64,000 nt of DNA from Evernia prunastri. Its lineage: Eukaryota > Ascomycota > Lecanoromycetes > Lecanorales > Parmeliaceae. The position numbers were made by a program, and so were the translations under genes. A model generated the notes under the pieces. It was not told the origin of the DNA, searched no databases, and was given only the letters and a program-made list of their open reading frames with translations. Position 1 is the first letter of the stretch, and the number at the start of each line of letters is the position of its first letter. Positions 1-10,542 of the stretch are shown here, one piece after another. The stretch spans positions 124,001 through 188,000 of the forward strand of contig NKYR01000021.1 in NCBI GenBank assembly GCA_003184365.1, given 5' to 3'.

Positions 1-490
1 TCAAGCGTGCCTTCTCCGCCTTGCGAGTAGCTTCATCAAAACTCGACGATTCTCCATTGGCTTTATCAGTCGCTGGCAGATGTTCGTTTACTATAGGGCT
101 ATTATCCAGCTCCTTCGCGAGCTTTTTCAGTCTTCTTGCTTCCTTTCGCGCCTCTTTCGAGGGCTTGCTCTTGCTTTCGTCTCCATTGGCGGCAGCGTTT
201 TCCACTTCGCCCACCTCGCCATCCGATGGCACAATCTCAGCTTTCCCTCGATCAGCACCCGACTCCTTGGCCAATTTCTTCAGTCTTTTCGCCTCTCTTC
301 GCTCGTCTTTGGAGGGTTTGCTGCCGCCATCGTCGCCATTGCCGAAAATGTCTTTCGGTACATCTTCTCGCCTCCTCTTCTTCGACTTCTTCGTAAAGTC
401 AGTGCCGTCAATAGGCGTTGCTCTGAGTGGTGCTTCTATCATTGCAGGAATGTGTGCATTTTTCCTAGGTCGTTCACAGATTTTGGACAT
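1..490 (-). CDS. Lys/Glu-rich nuclear-type protein, N-terminal part (runs off left edge)
   Basis: Open reading frame on the minus strand from an ATG at 490-488 down to base 1 without a stop, so only the first 163 codons are present. The peptide is dominated by Lys, Arg, Glu and Ser, with a KKSKKRRRE basic cluster (residues 34-42) that looks like a nuclear localisation signal. A 21-residue element is duplicated: residues 57-77 and 108-128 share the core SKPSKxxRxEAxRLKKLAKE. This is the composition of the disordered N-terminus of nucleolar proteins such as DEAD-box helicases of ribosome biogenesis, but no catalytic domain is in the window, so no name is given. Reading the opposite strand instead gives a Ser/Phe-rich product, the usual shadow of a Lys/Glu-rich gene. 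Confidence 0.6.
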   Translation of the reverse strand, partial: MSKICERPRKNAHIPAMIEAPLRATPIDGTDFTKKSKKRRREDVPKDIFGNGDDGGSKPSKDERREAKRLKKLAKESGADRGKAEIVPSDGEVGEVENAAANGDESKSKPSKEARKEARRLKKLAKELDNSPIVNEHLPATDKANGESSSFDEATRKAEKARL

Positions 491-1044
491 CGCGGAGAAA
501 GACTTTACTCTAGGTAAACATGGAAGGTGTGCCGAGGCGCGAGCAGCCTTACGCCAAGGCCAACCAACACAACCGAAGTCCGCTTATCCCTCTCCGTCTC
601 TCTTGATACTCGCTACAACATCAGACGAAGGTTGCAAGTTGGACAAGGGTCGGGTAATCCATGTGTTTCTGTCAACTAGGTCATTATTGATATGCAAAGG
701 AGGACGAGGATCGCTTGTGCTAAGAATTCCAATCTGACACACATTTTCCTTTGCGTCTTCAATATAAGTAGTTAATGATTAATCAGTCGTCAGATTTCGT
801 CGATTTCAAAGGTGATTTTCTTCACGCGAGTATGACATAATCGGAAAGACTCTTCTTGTGCCTGGGATTCGTCTCACTTCTTCTGCTTACCATTTCTTCA
901 AGAAACCGATACTCTCAGCCTTCAGCGAGTTATCCTATCTATCTCGTGCTCTTTGCCTGCAGAAGTTAGCAGGTCTTCCATAAGATTCATCTAGAAAGCC
1001 ACGCCTACACCACTTACTTCTCCCATTCTAGATACAAAACAACA
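491..1044. promoter_or_regulatory. Divergent intergenic region
   Basis: About 550 bp between the start of the Lys-rich gene (minus strand) and the start of the iron-ADH-like gene (plus strand), so it must hold both promoters. No clear TATA box or recognisable operator was seen. The plus-strand start codon sits in a good fungal context (ACAACAATG). Confidence 0.4.
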
Positions 1045-2298
1045 ATGTCACACGAAACCTACACCCCCGCCTTTCTCCCCAACAAAACTCCCCATCCCAC
1101 CCCCTACATCTCTTACGGCACCCCCTACCCCACCGCCTGCGCCCACCACATCCACACCACCTTTCATGCCCGCCGTCCCTACATCCTCGCCTCCGGCACC
1201 CTCAGCCGCACCACCGACTCCCTCACCACCCTCATCACCGCCCTCGAATCCACCCTCGGCCCCAACGCCGTCGTCGGCGTCACAAAGGGCATCAAACCCC
1301 ACACCCACTACTCCGAGGTCCTCCCTATCGTCTCCGAAGCCAAAGCCGCCGACGCGGACATCCTCGTCACGCTCGGCGGCGGCAGCCTGACCGACGCGGC
1401 GAAAGTCGTCACGCTCGCGCTCGCCAACGACGCTACGACCAAAGAGGGCTTGGAATCGCTCTACTTCGACAGCCCCACCCTCCGCGACCCGCTCCTCCCC
1501 GCAACGGTCCCGATCGTCTGCATCCCCACTTCTCTCTCCGCGGGCGAGTACACGCCCCTGGCCGGCGCCACCAACGACGACACCAAGCACAAACACTCCT
1601 TCCAGCACCCCTCCATCGGCCCGCGCCTCGTCATCCTCAGCCCCGACCTCAGCGCCACGACCCCCTTGCCCATCTGGCTGAGCACGGGCGTGCGCGCCGT
1701 CGACCACTGCGTCGAGGCCATGTGCAGCACCGCCTCCACGCCCGAAGCGGACGCGAACGGGGCCGCGGGCCTGCGGCAGCTCGTCCCGGGCCTGCTGGCG
1801 GTGAAGCGGGAGCCCGGCGACCTGGCGGCGCGCATGCGGTGCCTGCTCGGGGCAAGGGATGCCATCGGCTGCGGGCTGCTGCGCGTGCCGATGGGGGCGA
1901 GCCATGGAATCGGGCACCAGCTGGGCCCGCTGGGGGTCGGGCACGGGGACACGAGCTGCGTCCTGTTGCCCGCGGTCATGCGGTACAACAAGCGCGTCAA
2001 CGAGGCCAAGCAGCAGAAGGTGCTGGATGTGCTGTGGGGGCTCGGGGAGGACGACGTGACGGCAGCGCTGCAGCGGAGGGGGGTCGAGAGCGGAGAGGCG
2101 GATTTGACGGACGTGTTGGAGGCGGTCATCGCCGAGTTGGGCCTGCCGCGGTCATTGAAGGAGGTCGGGGTCCGGAGGGACCAGTTGGAGGAGCTGGCGC
2201 GGGGAAGTTTGGGGGATCGGTACTGTAAGAGTAATCCGGTGCCGTTGAGGGAGAAGGGGCAGGTTATGGAGATCTTGGAGATGGTGGTTGGGGAGTGA
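1045..2298 (+). CDS. Iron-containing alcohol dehydrogenase / maleylacetate reductase-like protein
   Basis: Single-exon, 417 aa, the usual length for group III Fe-ADH fold proteins. The NAD(P)-binding loop is GGGSLTDAAK (about residues 111-120). The helical domain carries STGVRAVDHCVEAM (213-226) and SHGIGHQLG with GHGDTSCVLLP (His287, His291, His300). In metal-dependent members the first segment reads TGxDAxxHxxE; here the Asp ligand position is Arg217, which is closer to maleylacetate reductases, where it is Asn and metal is dispensable. A flavour of maleylacetate reductase or a substrate-shifted reductase is therefore more likely than classic alcohol dehydrogenase. The gene is strikingly GC-rich with G or C in most third positions, unlike its neighbours. 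Downstream on the opposite strand lies the PrpD-like gene, tail to tail. Substrate unknown. Confidence 0.88.
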   Translation: MSHETYTPAFLPNKTPHPTPYISYGTPYPTACAHHIHTTFHARRPYILASGTLSRTTDSLTTLITALESTLGPNAVVGVTKGIKPHTHYSEVLPIVSEAKAADADILVTLGGGSLTDAAKVVTLALANDATTKEGLESLYFDSPTLRDPLLPATVPIVCIPTSLSAGEYTPLAGATNDDTKHKHSFQHPSIGPRLVILSPDLSATTPLPIWLSTGVRAVDHCVEAMCSTASTPEADANGAAGLRQLVPGLLAVKREPGDLAARMRCLLGARDAIGCGLLRVPMGASHGIGHQLGPLGVGHGDTSCVLLPAVMRYNKRVNEAKQQKVLDVLWGLGEDDVTAALQRRGVESGEADLTDVLEAVIAELGLPRSLKEVGVRRDQLEELARGSLGDRYCKSNPVPLREKGQVMEILEMVVGE

Positions 2299-2584
2299 GA
2301 GGGGGGAGAGGGGGGCTGGCGCGGGGGGTGGATTGGTGGTGGTGGGTCGTAAGAAGTTCGTAGGGGTGTTCAGGTGGTATGATGGGCTTAGTGGCCGTGG
2401 GACTTGTTGCGTTTTGTGAAAAACTGCATACCTAACCGCTCATGCACAACCACTCAAGAGCTCAAACAAATATGGCCAACTGTTCGCCCGAGTATCTTGA
2501 AATATTGCATTGGTGACGACAAATGCTTGTCCAAGGAAGATCATAACGGGTATTGAACACAACAGAAACAGAGAAACGCAAACA

Positions 2585-4690
2585 TCAACAAGCGAACCTC
2601 GACCCATCCTCCACCCCGTTGACCCCCAGGTGATCGACCAGCGAGCCCCTCGGCGACACATTCTCATCCGCCATATCCACATCCTCTTTATCGGAAGACG
2701 CCACCCCATTCACCGTGCCTCCGTCCACCCGAGGGCCAAGTCTCTCATCCAGCGCCGCTTTCACCGTGGTATTAAGCATGACCTCCAGACTGGACACCTC
2801 CTGCTCTGTAAATCCAGGCATCTCGATGGTCAGGGAGTCCGCCGGAGCTTTCTCTTTGCCGGTGGCGGGCAAAGTTTCGTCAATGGGATCGACCTCATCG
2901 TCATCGAGATCGACGGCCGAGTCGCTGGAGGCGCGCTGCTCGTGCATCATTCCCGACTTCATTTTGGAGCCGAGTCGTTCGTCCAGGGCGGCTTTGATGG
3001 TTGTGTTCATCATGTTCTCCAGGCTGGCGGCTTGCTGCGGTGTGAAGCCGGGCATGGCGATTGTCAGGTCGTCTACTGGGGGTATCTCGGCCATGGCGAG
3101 ATCGTGCGAGGTAGGGTATGTCAAGCTAGCGTCGTCGACAGGCGGTATTTCTCCCAGTTTCCCCTCAGTAAGGATCAGCGTGTCCATGAAATCTTTCACC
3201 CCTATATATTCGAACTCCTCCACCCCCAACTCGGCTAATCTTATGATCTCCTCCGCCTGCCTTGCTTTGAACAGTCGATTCACGTTTCCTTCGAACTTCT
3301 GCTGGACCAAGCGAGTGGTATCTTCCCGCCATGGATGCCCCATCGGATACTCCACTAGCACCTCTTCCAAAACCTCGCCGAGGAGCGTGGCTTGTAAAGC
3401 ATTGGCCGCAATCCGCTTCTTATCGTCGTAGTAATCGGCGGTGAATTGCTCGTCCTCCACCATCTCGATCTTCCTCCTCAAAACCTCGACCCTTGGATCC
3501 GCTGCCCATGGTGAGTCGTCACCGTAGTCGGCCGAGGTGATCATGCTGCCTTTCAAGAGTACCACGGCGATCATGTATTGCATGCAGTGATCTCTATCAG
3601 CCGCATTATGCAGTGGTCCCTGTTTGTTGATGATGATCATGGCCGGTTTCTGTGTTCGGACACGGATGTGGTTGATAGCATCTGCAATCGACACACCTAG
3701 AGGTAGTCCTCTTGAGCGAATTCGCTGGGCGAGTGTGAGGGCAGCTTCAACGGCTGAAGCAGCATGGCCTTCTGCTGCGTGGATCTTGAAGAACACACTT
3801 TCGATAACCCAAGTAGTAAACGGTTTGGGAAGCTGGAACTCTTCTCCGTGTAGGAGTGACGTGTATAAACCCCATTTTGGATCTGTGAGCACGGTTGGTG
3901 CGCCGGGCTGCCCCTTCTTGGCGAGTAATGCGAGATGAACAGCCCGCATACAGGCATCCCCAGCTGCCCAGCCTTTACGTGGTCCCGCATTTGGTGATTG
4001 ACGATAAGACCGTAGAGGTCCCGCATCGATGAAAGCGTGGGAGAGGGCGGCAAGTGCTTGTAATTCTAAAAGACCAAGGAGTTGCGAGACCACGGCTGTA
4101 GAAGCGATACGAACGAGGATGGTGTGGTCGAGACCGTGCTGATTGAAGGCATTGCGTATCTGGAAGCAGCCTTGAATCTCGTAGGCTTTGATGAGGGCGT
4201 GAAGGACGGTACGCATGGTTAAGGGTGGGGATGTGGTGGTGCGGCTGAGATGGTCTGCGACGGCCACTATGGCGCCAATGTTGTCTTCAGAGGATGATCA
4301 GCATAGGCCCAATTAAAGGTGTTTATTGCCTGTCTTGCCTGAAGGATGACCCCATTCTGCCCCTGGGAAGGCATCACTGTGGTCCAAATAGCGTATCAAG
4401 CTCCCCAAATCAAATGCTCCCTTGACAGGATCGAGCTGGAGCAAGGTACCTGGCAATTTGAAGCCATTTGGTACAAATGTGCCTTCAACGGCTGGCCCAA
4501 TAAGATCTCGAGCTTCTCTACTCTCTGTGAGCGTTTCGAACGCACATCCCAAAGCGTCGAAAAGAGCGATCTTGGCACGCTCCCATGCCCGCGGACTGGT
4601 CACCTCGTAGTGGAAGACGTAGTCAACAATATCGACAAGGACCTGGTCATATGGCAAACGAGCGCTATTGTCTGCGGAAACCTCTGCCAT
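2585..4690 (-). CDS. PrpD-family 2-methylcitrate/alkylcitrate dehydratase with repeated C-terminal tail
   Basis: Two exons, 4690-4339 and 4284-2585, 683 aa. The intron (54 nt, 4338-4285) has a GC donor (CAG|GCAAGA), an AG acceptor and a CTGAT branch. Splicing restores the family block GHPSDNIGAIVAVADHLSR. Further PrpD marks are the N-terminal IVDYVFHYEV and KIALFDALGCAFE, and HAAEGHAASAVEAALTL in the middle. The start is the first ATG in frame; the longer frame upstream has only a TTG. The core (about residues 1-490) equals the whole normal family length. The remaining 190 residues are acidic/low complexity with two copies of a 40-residue element, LTIxMPGFTxQ followed by NTTxKAALDERLG (about 522 and 601). 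The enzyme dehydrates methylcitrate-type acids, the step after the synthase encoded just upstream on the same strand. Whether its substrate is methylcitrate or a longer alkylcitrate cannot be told. Confidence 0.85.
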
Positions 4691-6081
4691 TTCAACAGTG
4701 CCAAGCTGGGACTTTGGTTCGCGATGCTGTTCGCAGTCATGGTGGGTGACAGATTGGGTGGAAGCAGTGGTTGCCAACGAGCCGCCATCCTAACTTTGGT
4801 GGTTGTAGCCAACATATTGTTGCGAAAAAGCTACCGAGATACCGCCGTAACAGGCAGAATTTCAGAAATGGCTCAAATTTGACAATGCAACTGCAAAGCT
4901 TCTGATCTCATTACTGTGATATGACCGACGATATGTGAGACATCTCTTGCCATCACATTGGACACTCTTTTTATCGCAATCGATGACTTGCATGATTACT
5001 GATGGGGTTCGGATTAGGTATTGAATCCAAACGTCAGAGTAAAAACAGTCGTGGGTGGCAGGGGAAAAAGTCCCTCATGCCCAGAGAGCCCTGGCGGATT
5101 CGAAACTCTCCACTGTCTCCCTTGACGACATATTTTTCTTGCGCGTACCTAGACCCCACCCCGAGGCGTTCCTGGCGCACTCACTGTTCAATTTAGCAAT
5201 TCCGCACGACCCAAAGATTTCCTATGATTGAAACTCGTGGTGGACCTCTATTATTGTTAATTATGCTGTGAACCAGAGAAGTTCAGTTGTAGAGAGTGTG
5301 AGTGTGTCAGATAGAGCTGGGGTTCGAGGAGAAGGGAGGTCAGGATTAGCTTCGCGGCTCACCAGGCGTTTTTTCCCTCGGAGAGAATTTTGAAGCTTGC
5401 CTGGATTGGGGAAGGTGCCAATTGCTTGGCATTTAGATGAAATGGTTCCGACGGGTCCGCTGCTGCTGTGCTTCCTGAAAGGAATTCCGGAGCGGAGAAG
5501 TTCGAAAAGTCTCGCTGTGTAAAGTGTACCACTGTACCATCACCATACCTTTGAGATTAAGAAAATGGACCCATCTTCTTCAAGTCCTGAACTCGGCAGA
5601 TGGGAGTCGAGGCCGGTAGGGGTGAGCGTACAATTTTGACTGTGACGGTCAAGCCCATGTGGCTGTACATCGTAAGATACTATCGCAGGATAGAAGAAAT
5701 CGCGATGTCTATTAAGTCTATTCCCAAGTCTATGTCGATCTATATGGTATCTCTGTCTCTATGATCATTTGCCGATGCCAGGGGCGTACTCCATGCCAAG
5801 TTCCAAAAAGCAAGCAATCTCAAGAGCCAATTTCCAGAAGCAGCATGGAAAGAAACGTTCACCAAGTCACCGCTGACATCACCAAAGAGGTTTGAATCGT
5901 AAGGTTTCTTTCTCGATGCCCATTACCCCATGATGTGCTCATTACAATCACCTTACATCAGAAGCACCCCTCGTTTCCATCCGATCCATCGAACGCCTGC
6001 AAAAGGTAAAGACCATTGTGCAAACCACACAACGCATTGACACCACCAGGTAACCGAGCCGCCCTTCTCCGCACTCTTGTT
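4691..6081. other. Intergenic stretch, promoter side of the PrpD-like gene
   Basis: About 1.4 kb between the PrpD-like start and the stop of the citrate synthase gene. Only short frames without family resemblance occur. It should contain the PrpD promoter and the citrate synthase 3' UTR. I see no repeat or RNA gene. Confidence 0.5.
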
Positions 6082-7861
6082 CTAGTGGTACGCACCAGTG
6101 TAGATCTGCTGCGGCCTCCAAAGGCGGGGGTTTCCGTTCATTGCTTCCCTCCAGTGGGCCATGACCCCCGGACACCTTGACATCATGGCCAAAGGCAGGA
6201 TGATCTCCGATGGGAATCCGCTAGAACAAATGTTTGTGTTAGGTCAAAGCCCATTTATTAGACGTTTGCGGGGAAATGAGCGGAAAGGGAGGAAAAGGGG
6301 GGTAGGGCAAGGCTTACAGTGCCATGTAGACAAAACTGCCGTAGAGATCGGCATTCGCTTTTAGGTGCCGAGACGTGAAGTACTGGTCTTCGGATGCGAT
6401 TCGGTCGATCTCGAGAGCGGTGGCTAAGAATTCTTTGTGCGCTGCGTCGTCGTCTTTGAGTTCGTCGAGTAGCCTGCAAAAACGGTTTTAGCCAGAGAAA
6501 CCCCCCCAAGTGAATGCCAGGGGGGGACAAACTCTCGAATGATGACGCTGCGCGGATCAACAGTCTTGTAGATTCGGTGACCGTAGCCAAAGAGCCGGCA
6601 TTTCTTCGCTTTGACATCATCGATCAACTGGGGCACGTTCTCGGGCTTGCCGACGTTCTGGATGACTTTGAACGCGGTGTCGATCGCGCCTCCGTGGAGG
6701 GGTCCGTACGCAGCCGTGATGGACGCAATGGTGCAACTGAACGGATCGGCGAGCGTAGACGCGACGTGGAGAAAAGCGGCGGTGGAATTCGTGAGTTCGT
6801 GGTCTGCGTAGAGTACCCAAAGCTTCTCGAGACAGTCGACGTGCTTGGGATTGGGCTTCTTGGTGTCTTCTTCGACGAATCCCATCATACGGAGCGTGTT
6901 TGCGATGAAAGATCCATTAGGATCTGCGGGCGTGAATGGTTTCTCTTGCATGCGAGAGTAGGACAATGCAATGACAGTGGCAAGCGCGGATATCAGTCGG
7001 ATGATCTGGCTATCCACTAAGTCCAGATGTCCTTGGTAGATGTTTTTGCCCATGTAGGCTGGGATGACCGTGGGATCCGATCCAGCCCATGCAGAGAGGC
7101 CGGCGATCATCATGGTCACAACGGGCGTATGTGAGCTGGGAGTTTGGTGAGCCGGATCCAGGAGTTCCTCAAAGTCAGGACTTACGGGAACGAATGAATC
7201 ACATCTGAGACCATTTGAGGCGGGTGCATCGCCAGCGCAAGCTGCTTCGTGAACATGTCTTTCTCTTCTGGTGATGGTAGCTTGCCCCAGATGAGCAGAT
7301 ACGTGACATCTTCGAATTGCTTCGTCCCGACAAGTTCGGAAATATCATATTGTCGGTAATGAATGCTTCCCTCGTTGCCATCCCTAGAGGTGTTGAGTGT
7401 CAATTGTCGGTCCTCTCCCTAGCAACAGATCTTTTCACACGGTAGACTTACACAAAAGTGACTTCAGAAGCAGCTACAGCAGTGTTTTGGTACCCGGGAT
7501 CAAGTAGGCGAAGTCCTCCCTCAACTTTGTCCGTTTTAGCTTTCGAATCCGCACGCGCTCGTATCTGCTTGAATTGAGTCGCTTCCACCGCGTTATGACG
7601 GATGGGTATGTCATAGTGATTGCCGGTACGGGAGTCTGTGATGTTGAGGAAGCCAGAGGGTGTCGGTGGTGCGGGAAGTCCGCCTAGAGACTCCGGAAGA
7701 TACTCCAGAAGGACGGATGACAGCCGCTTCTTCATTCGATATACGAGTTCGCTGCAGGTCGAAAACACCATGTCGGAAGGCTTGGAGCCTTCGGGAGAAG
7801 CCATGAGAAAATCAGGTACCAAGGATGCCATTGTTCTTTTCATACGAGTGGAAGATATCAT
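6082..7861 (-). CDS. Citrate synthase family protein (2-methylcitrate / alkylcitrate synthase type)
   Basis: Five exons: 7861-7452, 7383-7186, 7135-6533, 6473-6318 and 6220-6082; 501 aa. All four introns are GT-AG (68, 50, 59 and 97 nt) and every junction restores a family motif, e.g. EVTFV|DGNEGSIHY and SFP|PSHTPVVTMMI. The catalytic triad of citrate synthases is complete: His in GPLHGGAID, His in GYGHRIYKTVDPR, Asp in ANADLYGS. The C-terminus (RPQQIYTGAYH) is full length and not a PTS1 peroxisomal signal. The N-terminus has a few basic residues but no convincing mitochondrial presequence. The enzyme condenses an acyl-CoA with oxaloacetate. Its tandem position with the PrpD-like dehydratase points to methylcitrate or alkylcitrate rather than housekeeping citrate synthesis. 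Alternative in-frame starts lie 6 and 10 codons downstream. Confidence 0.9.
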
Positions 7862-9051
7862 ATTGAAGACGAGATAGATGATGTGAACTTATGTAGTGAA
7901 GAACGAGATTAGATGTTGGCACCGTTATACAGGGTCGAAGAAGAGAATGGTTGAGAGCCAGGATGAACGCCTCCTTGGTCCATAATAAATATCAAAATGT
8001 CCCCACCAAAACCGTGATTTCATCAAAACAAACGTCAATGAGGGGAAGCCTTTGGTGTAGCGGCGATTGTGTTCAATGGTTTGCTGTCAATGTACCTTGC
8101 CATATCCGTCGCTCCAGGCACCGTCCTGACCTTGTTAAAAACTTAAATAACCCGTTGAGAGGAGAAAAAGCCAGCATCAAAACATGATTGGTGAATCAAC
8201 GACAGCGCTCGAGTACCATCTCCGAGTAAGACTTGGGTATGGGACATATGGAAAGCAAGCCACCAACGAGTAGTGCTAGAGGTGATAAGAAATCGCATAC
8301 CTACCATTGACTTGGCAGTGAGTCATTAATAGAACTATCTGCATTGCGGATGGAAAAGATCCATCTCGAACCTGGTCGAGTGAAGCAAAAGCTGTGGAAC
8401 GATGCCTGGAATGATTGGACCCCCGTTTCTAGTTGCAGATCCACGGCCTAACGGGAGCTCGACATACCTAAAATATCTTGATCGAAAAGCATAGTGCATA
8501 TATCATGCTGGCTAATTCCGATAACAAAACTCTGAATCATGCGGGTACCTGTTTTCACCAGTCAGCCTCATCTTGGAGCGAGAGATGTTGGAATTCAGCC
8601 CTGGAAAACGGTGTGGCCAAAAAAGGTTAGTCCATCACAGATATGCTTTCTTGCCACCGCTTGCTAATTCGAGCGTCGGAATGGTTTACCAGTACTCCGA
8701 GGATTCATATCGTTAATCAATATGTATGCGTTTCAGCAAGCTTGGCTCGCACTCCCTGGGTCACGAGCGTCCAAGTCAATAAAAAAAAAAAAAACGGTGG
8801 GGACTCAACGTGCGTTCTACCAGAAACCTTCGCAGTCCGAGAGTATCATAGATTTTCATGGACAACAAAATTGCGATCATAAGTAGCTGCATGTTCCCTT
8901 CTGTAGCCAACCTGCAAAGGCAACCTTTTCGCCCTAAAAACAATGGCGAAGAGATACACTGCCCTCTGGGTCACAAGATGACAGCATCCAGAAGCGACGT
9001 GTTTCAGTGGCCTCTGCCATAGTATTTAAAAAGGTGCAATTTCTGCTTCTG
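7862..9051. other. Intergenic stretch with A14 tract
   Basis: About 1.2 kb between divergent citrate synthase and MFS transporter genes, presumably both promoters. A run of 14 A occurs at 8781-8794. No coding frame here has recognisable features. Confidence 0.5.
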
Positions 9052-10542
9052 ATGGAGAAATTGCCGCTCACCAAGAATGATCGAACAGTAGTGAGCATCC
9101 TGCAAAATGTCGTTGGTGGTGCGACTGCTAATGTCAAGATGAAGTCATGGAAAGGGCCAAAAGACCCTGAGAACCCACGAAATTGGAGCAAAGGCAGAAA
9201 GTGGACCCATGTGCTCATAATAAGCGCTCAGGCAACCATTTCACCAGTCGCTTCGACGTTCCTGGCCGTCACCGACCTCTCCGTCGCTGACGATTTTCAC
9301 GTCACGAATGTGTTCTTACCTAGTCTTCCCGTAGCCGTCTACGTGCTGGGACTTGGACTAGGGCCGTTGTTCCTCGCCCCATGCTCCGAACTCTACGGAC
9401 GGCGAATCGTCTTTCTCACGGCTTTCTTTTTCTTCACGGTTCTGAATGCAGGATGTGCCGTAGCGCCGAATATGGCGGCGCTTGCGCTTTTGCGATTCCT
9501 TACTGGTATGGCCGGATCTGCAGGGCCTGGGCTTGGTGCTGGCATTGTTAGTGACATGTTTGAACCCAAGGAGCGCGGCAAGGCCCAAGCAGTCTACGGC
9601 CTCGGACCTCAAGGCGGCCCACTGTTGGGGGGCGTCATTGGGGCTTTTCTCCTTGAGCTGACAAAAAATTGGAGATGGCTGCTTTGGCTCATCACAATGG
9701 CGTCGATCCCAATGAACATGCTATCATTTTGTCTCTTGCAGGAGACGTATGAGCCTGTACTGCTTGAGAAGAAGGCTCAGAAGCTTTGGAGGAAGACAGG
9801 GGATAGCAGTTATAAAGTCGAAACTGAAGTTCGACCGCGTGAGCTATTTCTCCACGCCATGACCCGACCATTCCGGATGCTGTTCACAGTACCAATTTGT
9901 ACCGTGTTAAGTCTGTACACGTCACTAGTCGTTGGCATATTTTTCATTCAGCTCACCACCCTTCCACTCCTCTATGGTCCGGTTCCTGAGTTTGAGTTGT
10001 TTTCATACAAGTGGGAACACGGTCTAGATGGTCTTGCATACCTTGGTGGTGGCCTTGGTCTTGTGTGGGCCACTTTCATCGGGATTTATGGCCTCAATCG
10101 CTCGCGTCAATGGATGGCTACTCGTTTCGGCAACGGCGAAGGGCGACCTGAGTTTCGATTGCCCCTCCTGTTCATCGGGATGCTACTTATCCCCATCGGT
10201 CTGTTTCTCTTCGGTTGGTGCGCACAGGCACGCACTCACTGGGTTCTGCCACTTCTTGGTGCGGCTATCTTCAGCTGCGGCATGCAGATAGCCTACGTCT
10301 CGATCCAAGTATATACCGTCGACACCTTCCGGACGTATGCAGCTAGTGCTCTGGCTGCGAACGCCGTTGCTCGAGGCGTTGTGGGATGTATTCTTACCAT
10401 CCTTGGCTTCAAGGTCTTTGAGAGCCTGGACTACGGCTGGGGAAGTTCACTGTTGGCGTTCATGGCCCTTGCTGCGCTTCCAGTGCCCGTGATTCTGTAC
10501 ATATATGGCCCAAAGTTGAGGAGAAGAACAATTGAATCCTAG
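9052..10542 (+). CDS. MFS multidrug transporter, DHA1 (drug:H+ antiporter) family
   Basis: Intronless, 496 aa from the ATG at 9052; the frame continues upstream but without another ATG. The cytosolic N-terminus has the fungal DHA1 hallmark DPENPRNWSKGRKW, followed by about 12 hydrophobic segments. The loop between TM2 and TM3 reads APCSELYGRRIVF, the MFS motif A, and TM5 has the glycine/proline-rich LGPQGGPLLGGVIG (motif C region). It would export small molecules across the plasma membrane using the proton gradient. It is transcribed away from the citrate synthase gene, so it could export the product of the CS/PrpD pair, but that is inference. An alternative ATG lies at 9139, still before the NWSK motif. 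Confidence 0.9.
   Translation: MEKLPLTKNDRTVVSILQNVVGGATANVKMKSWKGPKDPENPRNWSKGRKWTHVLIISAQATISPVASTFLAVTDLSVADDFHVTNVFLPSLPVAVYVLGLGLGPLFLAPCSELYGRRIVFLTAFFFFTVLNAGCAVAPNMAALALLRFLTGMAGSAGPGLGAGIVSDMFEPKERGKAQAVYGLGPQGGPLLGGVIGAFLLELTKNWRWLLWLITMASIPMNMLSFCLLQETYEPVLLEKKAQKLWRKTGDSSYKVETEVRPRELFLHAMTRPFRMLFTVPICTVLSLYTSLVVGIFFIQLTTLPLLYGPVPEFELFSYKWEHGLDGLAYLGGGLGLVWATFIGIYGLNRSRQWMATRFGNGEGRPEFRLPLLFIGMLLIPIGLFLFGWCAQARTHWVLPLLGAAIFSCGMQIAYVSIQVYTVDTFRTYAASALAANAVARGVVGCILTILGFKVFESLDYGWGSSLLAFMALAALPVPVILYIYGPKLRRRTIES

Noticed and set aside
21..737. 238-codon plus-strand frame at the left edge
   Set aside because: Ser/Phe/Leu-rich antisense shadow of the Lys/Glu-rich minus-strand gene; starts at TTG.
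1048..1944. 298-codon minus-strand frame opposite the iron-ADH-like gene
   Set aside because: Gly/Asp/Arg-rich shadow caused by high GC; no domain, while the plus strand has clear enzyme motifs.
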